Positions 1 through 17,900 of a stretch of DNA of 44,931 bases are shown piece by piece. The notes under the pieces are model-generated. The model was not told the DNA's origin, did not search any database, and worked only from the letters and a program-made list of their open reading frames with translations. The position numbers and the translations under genes are program-made. The number at the start of each line of letters is the position of its first letter. Position 1 is the stretch's first letter. This DNA is from Dunaliella salina (taxonomy: Eukaryota > Chlorophyta > Chlorophyceae > Chlamydomonadales > Dunaliellaceae): positions 234,841-279,771 of the forward strand of contig MU069731.1 of assembly GCA_002284615.2 (NCBI GenBank). The letters are read 5' to 3'.

Positions 1-23
1 CCCAAAACCTTATGAGAAACACT

Positions 24-24
<1 letters not shown>

Positions 25-98
<74 letters not shown>
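25..98. repeat. (GT)37 microsatellite
   Basis: Uninterrupted GT dinucleotides, followed by CTATGTGTCTATGTG. It lies in an intron of the transferrin-like gene. Confidence 0.97.
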
Positions 99-99
<1 letters not shown>

Positions 100-317
100 T
101 ATGTGTCTATGTGTCAAATCAAGCCAGTTGGCTGGGCAGGTGCCTGGCTGCCTTTTTCAACTGTCGTGCATTTTGACTGATGGATCCTTTCTTGTAAACC
201 TTGAAGCCTTGTAACCTTAGTTGCCACATCTAGCTGTATGAAATGCACGACTTGCCATAAGCAGGACGGTTGTGCCTGAACCTGCTGTGCTTTATTACAT
301 TAAGCTTTGTTTTTTTC

Positions 318-400
318 CTTATTGTTTTATCTTCTATGAGCAGGCCAGCAGTCGCGCCTCTTGCCTGAAAGCCTTTTCTTTTGTAAGACCTGTTAATCCT
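318..400 (+). mobile_element. Decayed retroelement 3' tail (LINE A type) at an intron end
   Basis: The stretch TATGAGCAGGCCAGCAGTCG, then CTTGCCTGAAAGCCTT and TTTGTAAGACC, matches in order the tails at 2819-2890 and 9742-9820 (both on the minus strand), which carry AGGCTAGCAGTC, TTGACTGAAGGCCTT and CCTTGTAA. It ends about 15 bp before the acceptor of exon 416-573, so the 3' end of this intron appears to be built from the insertion. Confidence 0.5.
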
Positions 401-415
401 GAAACTGCTGCGCAG

Positions 416-8332
<7,917 letters not shown>

Positions 8333-8552
8333 GTCTGCTTGATTTTATTACTTATGAGTAGGACGGGTACTCAGAATGCTGCATCGAAGGCCCAGCAAAA
8401 GATAGTGGAGAGCACAACTTCAGCAGCCTCTCAGCAAATGCTGTTGTTTTACTGAAGAAGGAGAAATTCAGGTGATGCACTAAAGAAAGCATGCATTTAT
8501 CAAAGGAGAGGCTGCATTTCTATTAAACAGAAGGAATTGTGCATTCACTTCG

Positions 8553-8557
8553 TGTAA
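8553..8557 (+). promoter_or_regulatory. Possible TGTAA polyadenylation signal
   Basis: TGTAA is the usual green-algal polyadenylation motif. This one lies about 220 bp after the stop of the transferrin-like gene. It is a five-base match, so weak alone. Confidence 0.35.
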
Positions 8558-8559
8558 AG

Positions 8560-9200
8560 AATCCACTTGCTTCGTTGAGCTTTTTTTGTCTTCTTATTGA
8601 TTTATTTTGCTTCGCTGCCTGCCTCCAGCACTGGGTCTTTTCTTTTTTCCGGTGGCAAAGAACTGAAGTGCAGTATTAAAAGGATTTGCTTTGAAAAATA
8701 TTTTGGCGCATTGTTTGCACTTTAATGAATCTGCGGTTGTGATAGTGCACCTGTGTATTTCCTCCTGTGATATTAGACACCTGTCGGGCTATGGAGTCCA
8801 GTTCTCTCACACTTCGAGTCTCAGCATCCATCTGTCCAGAGATTGATGAGGTTGTCATCTGCCAGGAAGGCCATTGAAGAGCATGCAATGGTGGCAAGCA
8901 GAAAGGCTTCTGATCAAGGTGCCTATTGCTTGGTATGGAATATCCGCAGAGGACCGGCAAGGCTACGTTGTTGTTGGTCGACTAGTCAGTATTCAGAACA
9001 ATGGAAGAGACAACGAATGTGACAATCTGTTAGGCTCTGCTGCATGGCTCCTTGTGCAGTGTCATCAACACAGGGTGTTCTGTGGCATCAAAGATACAGC
9101 GACAAGTCTCAGTTGTTTGATCATTCGAGATGTGTGAAGCATACTCCAAACAAGATTGGGGATAGTAAGGAGCGCCAGGCTCATTCAGATGAATTCTGCC
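8560..9200. other. Stretch with no recognisable gene
   Basis: No exon-like, RNA-like or element-like signal was found. The short ORFs here have no family features. Confidence 0.5.
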
Positions 9201-9204
9201 TAGG

Positions 9205-9660
9205 TAAAATTACATTGAGATAGGTAGGTAAGGTTACTTCGCTATATCCGCCTACAAGGGCCGCTGAGCGGAAACACGGACCTGGAACCAGACAAGTCTT
9301 CAAAAGAAAATGTGTGTAAAAATGTCAACTGTTGAGCAACATGCGTTCATAGTACCACGTAAAGCAGAGGTTCTCCAAGTAAGCACTGAGAAAATGGCAC
9401 AAGAAATCTTAACCAGAATGCTCATATACATTTTGACTTGAAACTCCAGATATTCAGACACCAAGTGCAAGGAGAGAAATGGTCAGATGCAGATTTGTAT
9501 GACGTTTGGCAAACAGTTTCCTCAAAACTCCAAAAACCCTATTGCAATGTTTAGGAACTGCAGCAGCAGCCCGAATCTATATGCTCGTGCGAAGTTCCAT
9601 GCTTACTTGAAACACAAGTGATGTCTGGCATTCATGTTTCATTGCTAAAGGTTACATTGC
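9205..9660 (-). repeat. 450-bp dispersed repeat, copy 1, beginning with a LINE B-type tail
   Basis: It begins with TAGGTAAGGTTACTTCGCTA and CCGCCTACAAGGG, the reverse complement of the LINE B 3' end (CCTTGTAGGCGGATA...CCTTACC). It continues with sequence closely repeated at 10230-10690, for example AAGCAGAGGTTCTCCAAGTA and TTTGGCAAACAGT. A further tail (AAAGGTTACATTGCTGTATC, 9649) follows directly. Confidence 0.75.
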
Positions 9661-9741
9661 TGTATCTGCCTACAAGGGCAGCTGAGCAGAAACACTGAGG
9701 TCTGTAACCAGACCTGGCCAGAATTCTGCTTAGGAAGGAAA

Positions 9742-9820
9742 GGTTACAAGGTTTACAAGGATAAGGCCTTCAGTCAAGAATTGCGACTGCTAGCCTGCTC
9801 ATAAAAGGCGATTAATTCAT
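9742..9820 (-). mobile_element. Retroposed LINE A-type tail
   Basis: GGTTACAAGGTTTACAAGG followed by ATAAGGCCTTCAGTCAAG and GCGACTGCTAGCCTGCTC matches the insert at 2819-2890. A possible short duplication, GAAGGAAA, is present near 9734 and at 9821. Confidence 0.65.
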
Positions 9821-10229
9821 GAAGGAAAAATGGAAGTTTATTGTCGTTCTGATTTAAAAAAAATGGAAACATCATGAGATCCTGCCTGTGAGAACAAGGG
9901 AGCATATTTCCTGCGGAGGGAGACCACCTGGGGGTGTGTGCAATGAAAGAGAACATATTTTTCATCCTGGACACTATCATCAGCCTCACAAAGGTCACAG
10001 TTTGGGGAAGACCTGTGATTCCAAGTTGCTGTCTCATAGGGAAGGGTGTGGACACAAAGTCTAAATCAAGCCTCGTTGCAAATGACATCATGGGGGGGGT
10101 CAAGGAACATGTATTTGGGGAGACCGTAGGAAGAATGCCCAACCAAGGCCCTTTTTTGTAGGAGGAGCGCACCACTGGTGATAGGTCAAGCGTTTACTGT
10201 TGCGCTCTTGGGTGTGTGTTGGAAACAGG

Positions 10230-10690
10230 CGCCCAATATTGTAGGTAAGGTAAGGTAAGGTAAGGTTACATCGCTATATCCGCCTACGAGGGCAGCTGAG
10301 CGGAAACACAGACTTGGAACTAGACAAGTCTTCGAAAACGTGTATAGAAATGTCAACTGTTGAGAAACATGCACTCTAAGTACCACAAAAAGCAGAGGTT
10401 CTCCAAGTAAGCACTAAGAAAATGGCACAAGAAGTCTTAACCTGAATGCTCATATGTTTGACTCGTAACTCCAGATGTTCAGAGAACAGAGTGCAAGGAA
10501 AGAGATGGTCAAATGCAGATTTGCATGATGTTTGGCAAACAGTCTCCTCGAAACTCCAACACCCTATTGCAATGTTTTATGGTATGGAAGGAATTACAGC
10601 AACAGCCTGAGAGCACATGCTCATGGGAAGCTCCACATTAACTTGAATTTTAAGCAATACCTGGCATTCACGTTTGCTCCTCTCAACCCA
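10230..10690 (-). repeat. 450-bp dispersed repeat, copy 2, with (GGTAA)n tail
   Basis: It starts with GGTAAGGTAAGGTAAGGTAA and then TTACATCGCTATATCCGCCT. The following 400 bp parallels 9260-9640 in the same order, with scattered substitutions and indels. It is probably a nonautonomous relative of LINE B, or a duplicated truncated LINE. Confidence 0.75.
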
Positions 10691-11105
10691 CACTCACAAG
10701 CTTGGATGAAACCATCTATAAGGATCCCTTGGGTAACTCTGCATTGGTCACTCTGCCGTCCCACTGTCCAGGTCTTCCAATAAGGCTTTCAGGGCAGCTA
10801 CCCATGGGCATGCTTTCAGGGCAGCTACCCATATGAAAGTCCCATACTTCGCGCAATCTGGCGTGCACGAGCTCGGCTCAGTTGTTCTACGCTTGCTGCT
10901 TGACCTGCCATGTGCTGCCCACGTGTTCTCGCTGCTGTCGACAGGGAAGGGTGGTTTTGTCGCTTGAACACGTTATGTTTGCGACCTGCTGGAGCTGCTG
11001 TTGTCGCTGGGTGTGCTGGAGAGGGGGTTTGGTCTGTGGTGCGGGGAAGGGCTGATTGCTGCTGCTGGAAGAGGGGGTTGGGGTGCTTGAAAGGGGGTTT
11101 GTCTT

Positions 11106-11155
11106 GCTGTTGCTGTTGCTGCTGCTGCTGTTGCTGCTGTTGCCGCTGCTGCTGT

Positions 11156-11213
<58 letters not shown>
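11106..11213. repeat. (CTG)n trinucleotide repeat inside LINE A copy 1
   Basis: CTG units with TTG and CCG interruptions, including a pure run of about 15 CTG near 11168-11213. GGAAGAGGGGGTTG occurs on both sides (about 11067 and 11213), so a larger block was duplicated too. On the minus strand it reads as poly-Gln. Confidence 0.9.
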
Positions 11214-11216
<3 letters not shown>

Positions 11217-12191
11217 AGAGGGGGTTGAAGTGCATATTGTAGATGCCTGGTCCTGAGGTCCACGACAAAAAGACTGAGATCAATGGGCTCACAATTCAGC
11301 AGCTTCTGTTTGAAGATGTGGGAGTGTGCCAAACCATCCATGGCTGACAGAGTATGGGAGGACCAACAATCATCGGACCTTGAGCTCAGCTGCATGTCAG
11401 CCTGCAAAATCTTTTTCATTGTCGAGCTGTTGCATCCGGTCAAAGAATTATAAAGACGCATTGCTGCTCGGAACCAGTTGAACTGTCAGGGCTCCAAACC
11501 ACATTTTCGCATGATGCACCAAGAGGGAGTAGTGTCCCTGACCCCCAAAGTCCTTCTAAGCACTGTTAATAGCCACTTCTGTATGGGATTGTCCATCTCT
11601 TTGCCTTGTCGTAGGTAAGGGGTAGCCCAGATCTGACTTGCATACATGCCAGCAGGAATTGCATACGTCTTGAGGAGCCAAATCTGGGCGTGTAATCTGT
11701 TGGCAAGGTCGTGCTCCTGGACAAACTTTTTAACTCGGAAAGTACCCGCTGTGAATGGTCGCAACGCAGCATCAGCTGCAACACCCAGGTTGATTTTTTT
11801 GTCAAAGACCATGCCAAGATATTTTAAAGTATCTGTGTAGGGGAGCTGCGTACCATCAAATTTACTTTAAAGTGGGGGCAAGTTGTCAGACCTGGAATTG
11901 AAGCACATAACCTCAGATTTGAGTGTGTTGACAGTCAGTGACTTCCTTCGAGCGTAGGCTCTCAATTTGTTGAGCATGGTCTGCACGTTGGCATGGTCAT
12001 TGGACATGGGAAAGAGGTCATCAGCGAACAGCAGGTGAGTCACCATGGAATTGGGAATAGCGGTGAGCGCCCCCTGCACTCTTTCAACCAGACAGTCAAT
12101 GTCGTTCAAGTAAATTGAAAACAGCAGGGGGGAGAGAGGGCACCCTTGTTTGACCCCAAAAGATGGTTGTACATTTGCTCTCTTGTCCCCA

Positions 12192-12413
12192 AGAAAGTAT
12201 GCACATATTTTTAGTGCTTTTCCTGCTCACAGAGTAGTGTCAAATGATACAGGATCTTTCTTTTTTTCTGATGCCTGCTCTCTGGATGTAGCTCGTTTCT
12301 TTCAAAACCAAGATACTCAGACTTATCGCTTCATCTCTGAGCTTATGGATTTCTTTCACCACACCGAGCAGCCTTCTGGCTGAAGGTTATGTTCCCTTGT
12401 AAACCTTGTAAAC
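12192..12413 (+). mobile_element. 222-bp LINE A 3' fragment nested in LINE A copy 1, 14-bp target duplication
   Basis: CTCTCTTGTCCCCA is exact at 12178-12191 and 12414-12427. The insert, opposite in direction to its host, encodes the family C terminus (HIFSAFPAHRVV...YRFISELMDFF, stop) and ends in CCTTGTAAACCTTGTAAAC. The same C terminus is seen in copy 2 (HLFSDFPSAHRVL...CRFISNLMD). Removing it restores the host RT order. Confidence 0.9.
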
Positions 12414-12964
12414 CTCTCTTGTCCCCATCCAGGAGCGTGTACTCATCCTCATGGTATAAGTCTTTCAGGATAGACACAATGTGGTGTGGCATCTGACAGT
12501 TATGTAAATGTTCCCACAGCTTGCTCCTTGGAATGGAGTCATAAGCTTGTCTAAAACCAATGAAGGCAGTATGCAGCCATGATGATCCCCCTTGTGCTTT
12601 CTGAGATGCATCTCGCAAGTGCCGCAGGATGAACAGGGGGTGCAGGGTACTACGGCCGGGGTAAAACCTAAACTGTGTGTCCGGAATCTTGTTGTGTTGG
12701 CTACACAAGTCTTGAATCATGGAGCGCAGCAAGTTGGCATAAAGTCTGTACAGCGTGCCACTCATGAGTGGTCACTGCAATCATCCTGTAATTTCCTGGA
12801 TCTGTCACTGGGCCCTTCTTGTGAATCGGAGTCAGCTTGGCCTCTTTCCAAGACCTGGGGACGTTGGCTTTCTTTATGAATAGCTTGAACATTGCAGCGA
12901 TGTGTGGCGCCATAACATTGACATTCTTCCATCCCCTGCCATGTTGTTTGGGCACTTGCTTGAA

Positions 12965-14350
12965 AGCACGTTACAAGGTTACAATTGGGTTTGACCTTCA
13001 GCCAGGTTGTTTGGCTGCTCGGCCTGATGAACTGTTCCATCCAAAGAACAAGTATCCATGAGATTAGAAATAAAACGACAAGTCTCATTAGTTTGGTCCT
13101 GTAAGAAATGAAAGACATCCTCAGAACTAGCCTGAGTGTAGTAAAAAGCGCCTGTCTCGTCCTAAAGAACTCTGTGAGCAGAGGGGAAATCAGAAAATAA
13201 ATGTTCATAAATCCTTCTAAGTGAACACACAGGACCGCAGGAACAAAGGAACACAGCATGTTTTTCATCTTGAAGTCCTCCTAGGTCACATTTATCACAA
13301 ACTGAAGTGTGCTCCTGCCAAAGTGATGTCTCAACTCTTAGGGTGTGTGCATGCAATCAAAAGCTTGTGATGTTTCTCAGCAGTGCTGTTCAGGGTCTTT
13401 TGGAGAGTTTCGGGTAACCTGCAAGGCTCTCAATTGTATGTGCGGGTTGCCCTAAAGGGGTCCCAAAATAGTTGCGGTTTCACCTCACAAAAATTTTCCG
13501 CGCCTGGGGCGAAGCTTCTACCCATGACTACTTGCCCGAAGCTATTTCAAAATGTTTTCGGGCTGCCCGCAACTTGCAGGGCCTGCGCCCCTGCAACTTT
13601 CGGTTAGCCCGAAAACTTTTTGAGCTGGCCCTTCGGACCAGCCAAAAATTAATTTATTTTCTGCGGGCGCAGCGCGGGCTGAACACTACTGTTTCTCAGC
13701 ACATGCTTGCCTAAACCAAGATGCAAATACCTAGGGACAGAAAAGGGCGCTCCATGAGCAGCCAAAGGCTTCAAAGGGAGAGCCACCCAGTGGTGATACT
13801 TGGCAAATTTGTTCACACGCTCATTGTGCTCTGCCAAGGCAGGCGCATTCCAAACACCTCATAGCCTTTTTCTCAGATCAACAACGAACTCCTTCAGTGC
13901 TACTGGCTGCCCTGAACGCACACATTGAATAAACATATTGCACCTGTCCAAGCCATTACACGCTGCCAAAAACTCTGAGGTCCAGCATTTACGAGATATA
14001 CAGCTCATGTCAACATCTGCTTGCAGCACCTTGCGCAGTGTAGTACTGTTGCTGCGCAGCAAAGCATTGTANAATCTGACTGCTGCACGGAACCAATAAA
14101 ACTGCAAAGGCTCATGACCACAATACACCTAGAACAGACCAGTTAGGAGTGGTACGCTTCTCTCCAAAGAAGCGCTTCAGTAAGCACAGGTGCACAGTTT
14201 GTAAAGGGCAGTCTCATCCAGCACCTTCTTTCATATATTTAGTGCCCCAGATTTGACAAGCATACATGCTAGCAGGGAGAGCATATGCTTTAACCAGTCA
14301 GAGCATGGTATGCGGCCTGTCAGTCAAGTGGTACTCTGACGCAAATTGCC
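12965..14350 (-). pseudogene. LINE A copy 2, C-terminal half, decayed
   Basis: On the minus strand: AYALPASMYACQIWGTKYM (about 14290-14230), PLQFYWFRAAVR, TLRKVLQADVDMSC, LKEFVVDLRKRL, then after a MITE insertion VCDKCDLGGLQDEKHAVFLC (a zinc-knuckle-like CxxC...HxxxxC typical of LINE C termini), HLFSDFPSAHRVL and CRFISNLMD. It ends at a GTTACAAGGTTACAA tail near 12972. One ambiguous base (n) lies at 14072. Shared motifs with copy 1 and LINE B show a common origin. Confidence 0.85.
13381..13691. mobile_element. 311-bp hAT-type MITE with 8-bp target duplication
   Basis: It starts CAGTGCTGTTCAG and ends CTGAACACTACTG: 13-bp terminal inverted repeats with 11 matches. It is flanked by exact TTTCTCAG at 13373-13380 and 13692-13699. 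An 8-bp duplication with CA(G/C)TG ends is the hAT hallmark. The interior has no transposase but has strong hairpins, for example GCTGG/CCAGC near 13623-13642 and TTTTCGGGCT/AGCCCGAAAA spanning about 13553-13618. It splits LINE A copy 2. Confidence 0.88.
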
Positions 14351-14402
14351 TGGTCCGTCTACATCCAGCCAGGAAAGGAGCGCACATGTGTTTGGCAGTG
14401 GC

Positions 14403-14900
14403 CTAAGGGTTGCGCTGCTTTGTGAACAGCATAGGAAGGAAAGGAAAGAAAAGAAAAGGCTTATGATGCTGTAGCTTGGCCGAAGCAAATAAATGTATGT
14501 ATCCAAACCATTCTAAGGTGGATGTTTGCAGGTAAAGAAAGCGTTCAGCCAAGTTGCGGACTGGTAACTCAAAAGTCATGCTCAAAACCAGATGTGAGAC
14601 AGGAAGTTGGGCTCCCCGGACTATGCCAACAAAATCCAGATTTACAAGGTTCAAGAAAAGACCAGCAGCCACAATGTTGGGCTAATAGGCCTGGTGCTGG
14701 TACTTTCCAGCACATGGAGGCGAAAATTGTAAGCAGTCAACTGAAAAACCCAGGGGCAGAGAAAGGAGACGACTTGAAAAGGAGACTGTTTGTGCGACAA
14801 GGAAAAATGAGGGGAGCGATAAAAAAGAGTCAAAGTTCCAAAGGTGACATGCACTGCCTTGGCTAGAGCACTGAAAGGTTTGGGACACTTTCAAATGGCA
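14403..14900 (-). pseudogene. Possible further RT remnant
   Basis: The minus strand reads AAGLFLNLVNLDFVGI, then LPVRNLAERFLYL, resembling the RT palm segment (GL.(L/I)N..K...(Y)LG) that follows the ADD box. It is short, frameshifted and has no flanking RT motifs. It could be the upstream part of LINE A copy 2 or of another family. Confidence 0.4.
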
Positions 14901-14999
14901 CACGATCGTACGACCAATAACTACATGCCGTTACTTTGTTGTCTGTACATAGCGGAAGGTTCCTCAGTGCACGCAAAAAAAATCCAGAAGGTTTGGCTG

Positions 15000-17900
15000 C
15001 TCAGCAACAAACAAACAAGGAAAACACACATTTTGTAATGCTTCAGGATGCTCAGCCTTCAACATTACTGACCATGACAGGATGCTCTGGATAATGTACG
15101 ATTTGGGCTTCCCCACTGATGCCATAGACACCGTCGAAAAGCTATATGAAATGCCACTACTCAAGTAAGACTGCCTTCGGGGGTCAGCACTAAGCAAATT
15201 CATGTTGAGAAAGGTATAATTTAAGGTGATACACCCTCACCCTTTCTCCTCTACATGGAGCCCCTCCTGCGTTGGCTGCATGTTGGGGGGCGCGGCCATA
15301 AACATGGATGTGTCCCAGACCAAAACACCACCGACGACCACCTTGCAAATGACCTGAGCAGCGCTGCCTTTGCTGATGACCTCCTCTGTCCTACTAGCAC
15401 AACTTGTATTGAACACAAGAACTGAAAGCACAAGCCAGAAAACTCACTCTCTACTCTGTCTGGGCCGCACTCATTATTTCCGGCAGCAAGACTAAGGCTA
15501 CCGGCATTCTACACAGCCATTCCAGAAAGGTCACAATGGGGTGACTCCTCCACAAGCACTCCATCAAAGACTTCAGGGAAAATTAGAAATCCAAGGACGG
15601 AAGGCCCAGTTCCTCGCATCAATTGAGCCCTTCCTCTATCTCGGAGTTCAAATGACAATGGACCTCAACTGGAAGCACCAGATTTAGCATATGACTTGTA
15701 ACCTCAAAAATAAGCTAGATAATCTCGAAGCATCCTATGCATCCCCACGCCAAGTGCTAAACATAGTCCGCACAGCCATAATCCCTAGCCTTGCATACTC
15801 TTTTGCATTAACTCCCTGCACCCCTACCGACCTTGTTATCTGGGACACCATGATAGACAGAATGGTCAAACACAAACACAAACTCTGGGAAAGCACAGCT
15901 GCAGCAATGGTCCGTGAAGATTCTAATAATTGTGGACTAGGACGTACTTCAATCTGTGTTGAGTACCATAGACGCCAGGCTTTTGCTCTCTCTTCCAGCC
16001 TTTAAGACCCCTCAGTAAGACACCACACAGTTAGCCTCAACCTCCTAACTAAGCAGGTAAAAAACTTTAATACTTTATCTGAAACCTACCTCACCAAATG
16101 AGAAGGAACGAATCTGCACATAAAACATCAGCTCAACTAAAACATGCGCGCCTGCCAGCTGACTAGCGTGCATTCCAGCAAGCTCCATCTCGTGAAAAAT
16201 GGCACTAGTGTGTTCAAGGGGGAGCTATAACACATTGTGAAGCCCTCACCTTGCACAAACTANNNNNNNNNNNNNNNNNNNNNNNNNNNNNNNNNNNNNN
16301 NNNNNNNNNNNNNNNNNNNNNNNNNNNNNNNNNNNNNNNNNNNNNNNNNNNNNNNNNNNNNNNNNNNNNNNNNNNNNNNNNNNNNNNNNNNNNNNNNNNN
16401 NNNNNNNNNNNNNNNNNNNNNNNNNNNNNNNNNNNNNNNNNNNNNNNNNNNNNNNNNNNNNNNNNNNNNNNNNNNNNNNNNNNNNNNNNNNNNNNNNNNN
16501 NNNNNNNNNNNNNNNNNNNNNNNNNNNNNNNNNNNNNNNNNNNNNNNNNNNNNNNNNNNNNNNNNNNNNNNNNNNNNNNNNNNNNNNNNNNNNNNNNNNN
16601 NNNNNNNNNNNNNNNNNNNNNNNNNNNNNNNNNNNNNNNNNNNNNNNNNNNNNNNNNNNNNNNNNNNNNNNNNNNNNNNNNNNNNNNNNNNNNNNNNNNN
16701 NNNNNNNNNNNNNNNNNNNNNNNNNNNNNNNNNNNNNNNNNNNNNNNNNNNNNNNNNNNNNNNNNNNNNNNNNNNNNNNNNNNNNNNNNNNNNNNNNNNN
16801 NNNNNNNNNNNNNNNNNNNNNNNNNNNNNNNNNNNNNNNNNNNNNNNNNNNNNNNNNNNNNNNNNNNNNNNNNNNNNNNNNNNNNNNNNNNNNNNNNNNN
16901 NNNNNNNNNNNNNNNNNNNNNNNNNNNNNNNNNNNNNNNNNNNNNNNNNNNNNAGCCAGGCTAGCCCAAATGATAGCAGTTCACATGCTTGTGTGAGCAC
17001 CGCTCACCATATCCCTACACAGCCCAGCCCCCCAGCACTAACCACCAACATCAGACAGATGATTGTCTCAACCCTCAGACACAAACTCTTACTCCGCACA
17101 GCCTAGATACTCAAACAATCAGACCCAGAAAGAAGAGGCAACAATTGCTCCACACAGACAGAGATTGTTTCCCCAGCCATCCACTCTCTAAGCTCCCTTT
17201 CCCAAGGCCCAAAAGTCAGGAACTATAGGAGAAACACAGCTGAGAAACTTGTTAAAGAGACTACTGCTAGCCAGGCTATCAGTTCTATCTTCAATCATGA
17301 TTTAGATATTACTTACTTACATAGATGATTGGAGGAGTTATGCGGAGAACAAGAAAGAACAATCAAGCTCCCCTGCCCACCCCCAATGCAATATCATACC
17401 CATTACGCACTTATGATGATTGAAAAATGGGCCCTGCCACTATTTAATGAAGCTAACCTTGTGCCTGAAAATGTCTCGCCTGCTGCTCGCACTGATGTTG
17501 AGTGTGCCTGCTGCCAAGTGTGCAATTACTACCAAAGTTATGAAACCNGAACCTTGGAGGATCCATTTCCTGACATGTATGTTTGTGATGTGTGCCACCG
17601 CACGTACCATTAGGGATGCATGAAAGAGCTTGGATGCTACTCGGATGAGCAAAGACAAGAAATTGCAACAGCTGACACATGGGCATGTCCCGCCTGTGCA
17701 AACCTAAATGATACCCCAAGAATTGAAAGAGAGCGTCAGACTAAACAAGAGCTCAGGAGGGTCACTTGGGAGCCCTCATGGGAATCAAAGGATTTACAGG
17801 AGGCTTGGCCTAAATTTAAAGAGTGCTTGCTTACGTTTGAAGCAAAACAGAGCGAGCCGCACCTCTCAACACCCACAGCAGATTCTACCATCTCAAGTCT

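Larger units (their letters stand above)
10825..12960 (-). pseudogene. LINE A copy 1: decayed non-LTR retrotransposon reverse transcriptase
   Basis: Read on the minus strand from 12955 down: RSWKEAKLTPIHKKG...DPGNYR, QFRFYPGRSTLHPLF, FIGFRQAYDSIPRSKLW (first catalytic Asp region), then after an insertion HLLFADDLFPMS (the (Y/F)ADD box), KSLTVNTLKSEVM, and the thumb-like TYAIPAGMYASQIWAT and LLTVLRRTLGV. These are standard non-LTR RT blocks in order. The copy is broken by frameshifts, stops and the insertion at 12192-12413. Its C-terminal part carries a long CTG/CAG tract. The 5' part is missing or cut off by copy 2. Confidence 0.88.

Noticed and set aside
10825..11461. Poly-Gln / poly-Ala / poly-Cys ORFs
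   Set aside because: They arise from the CTG tract within a dead LINE; frames overlap and have no independent support.
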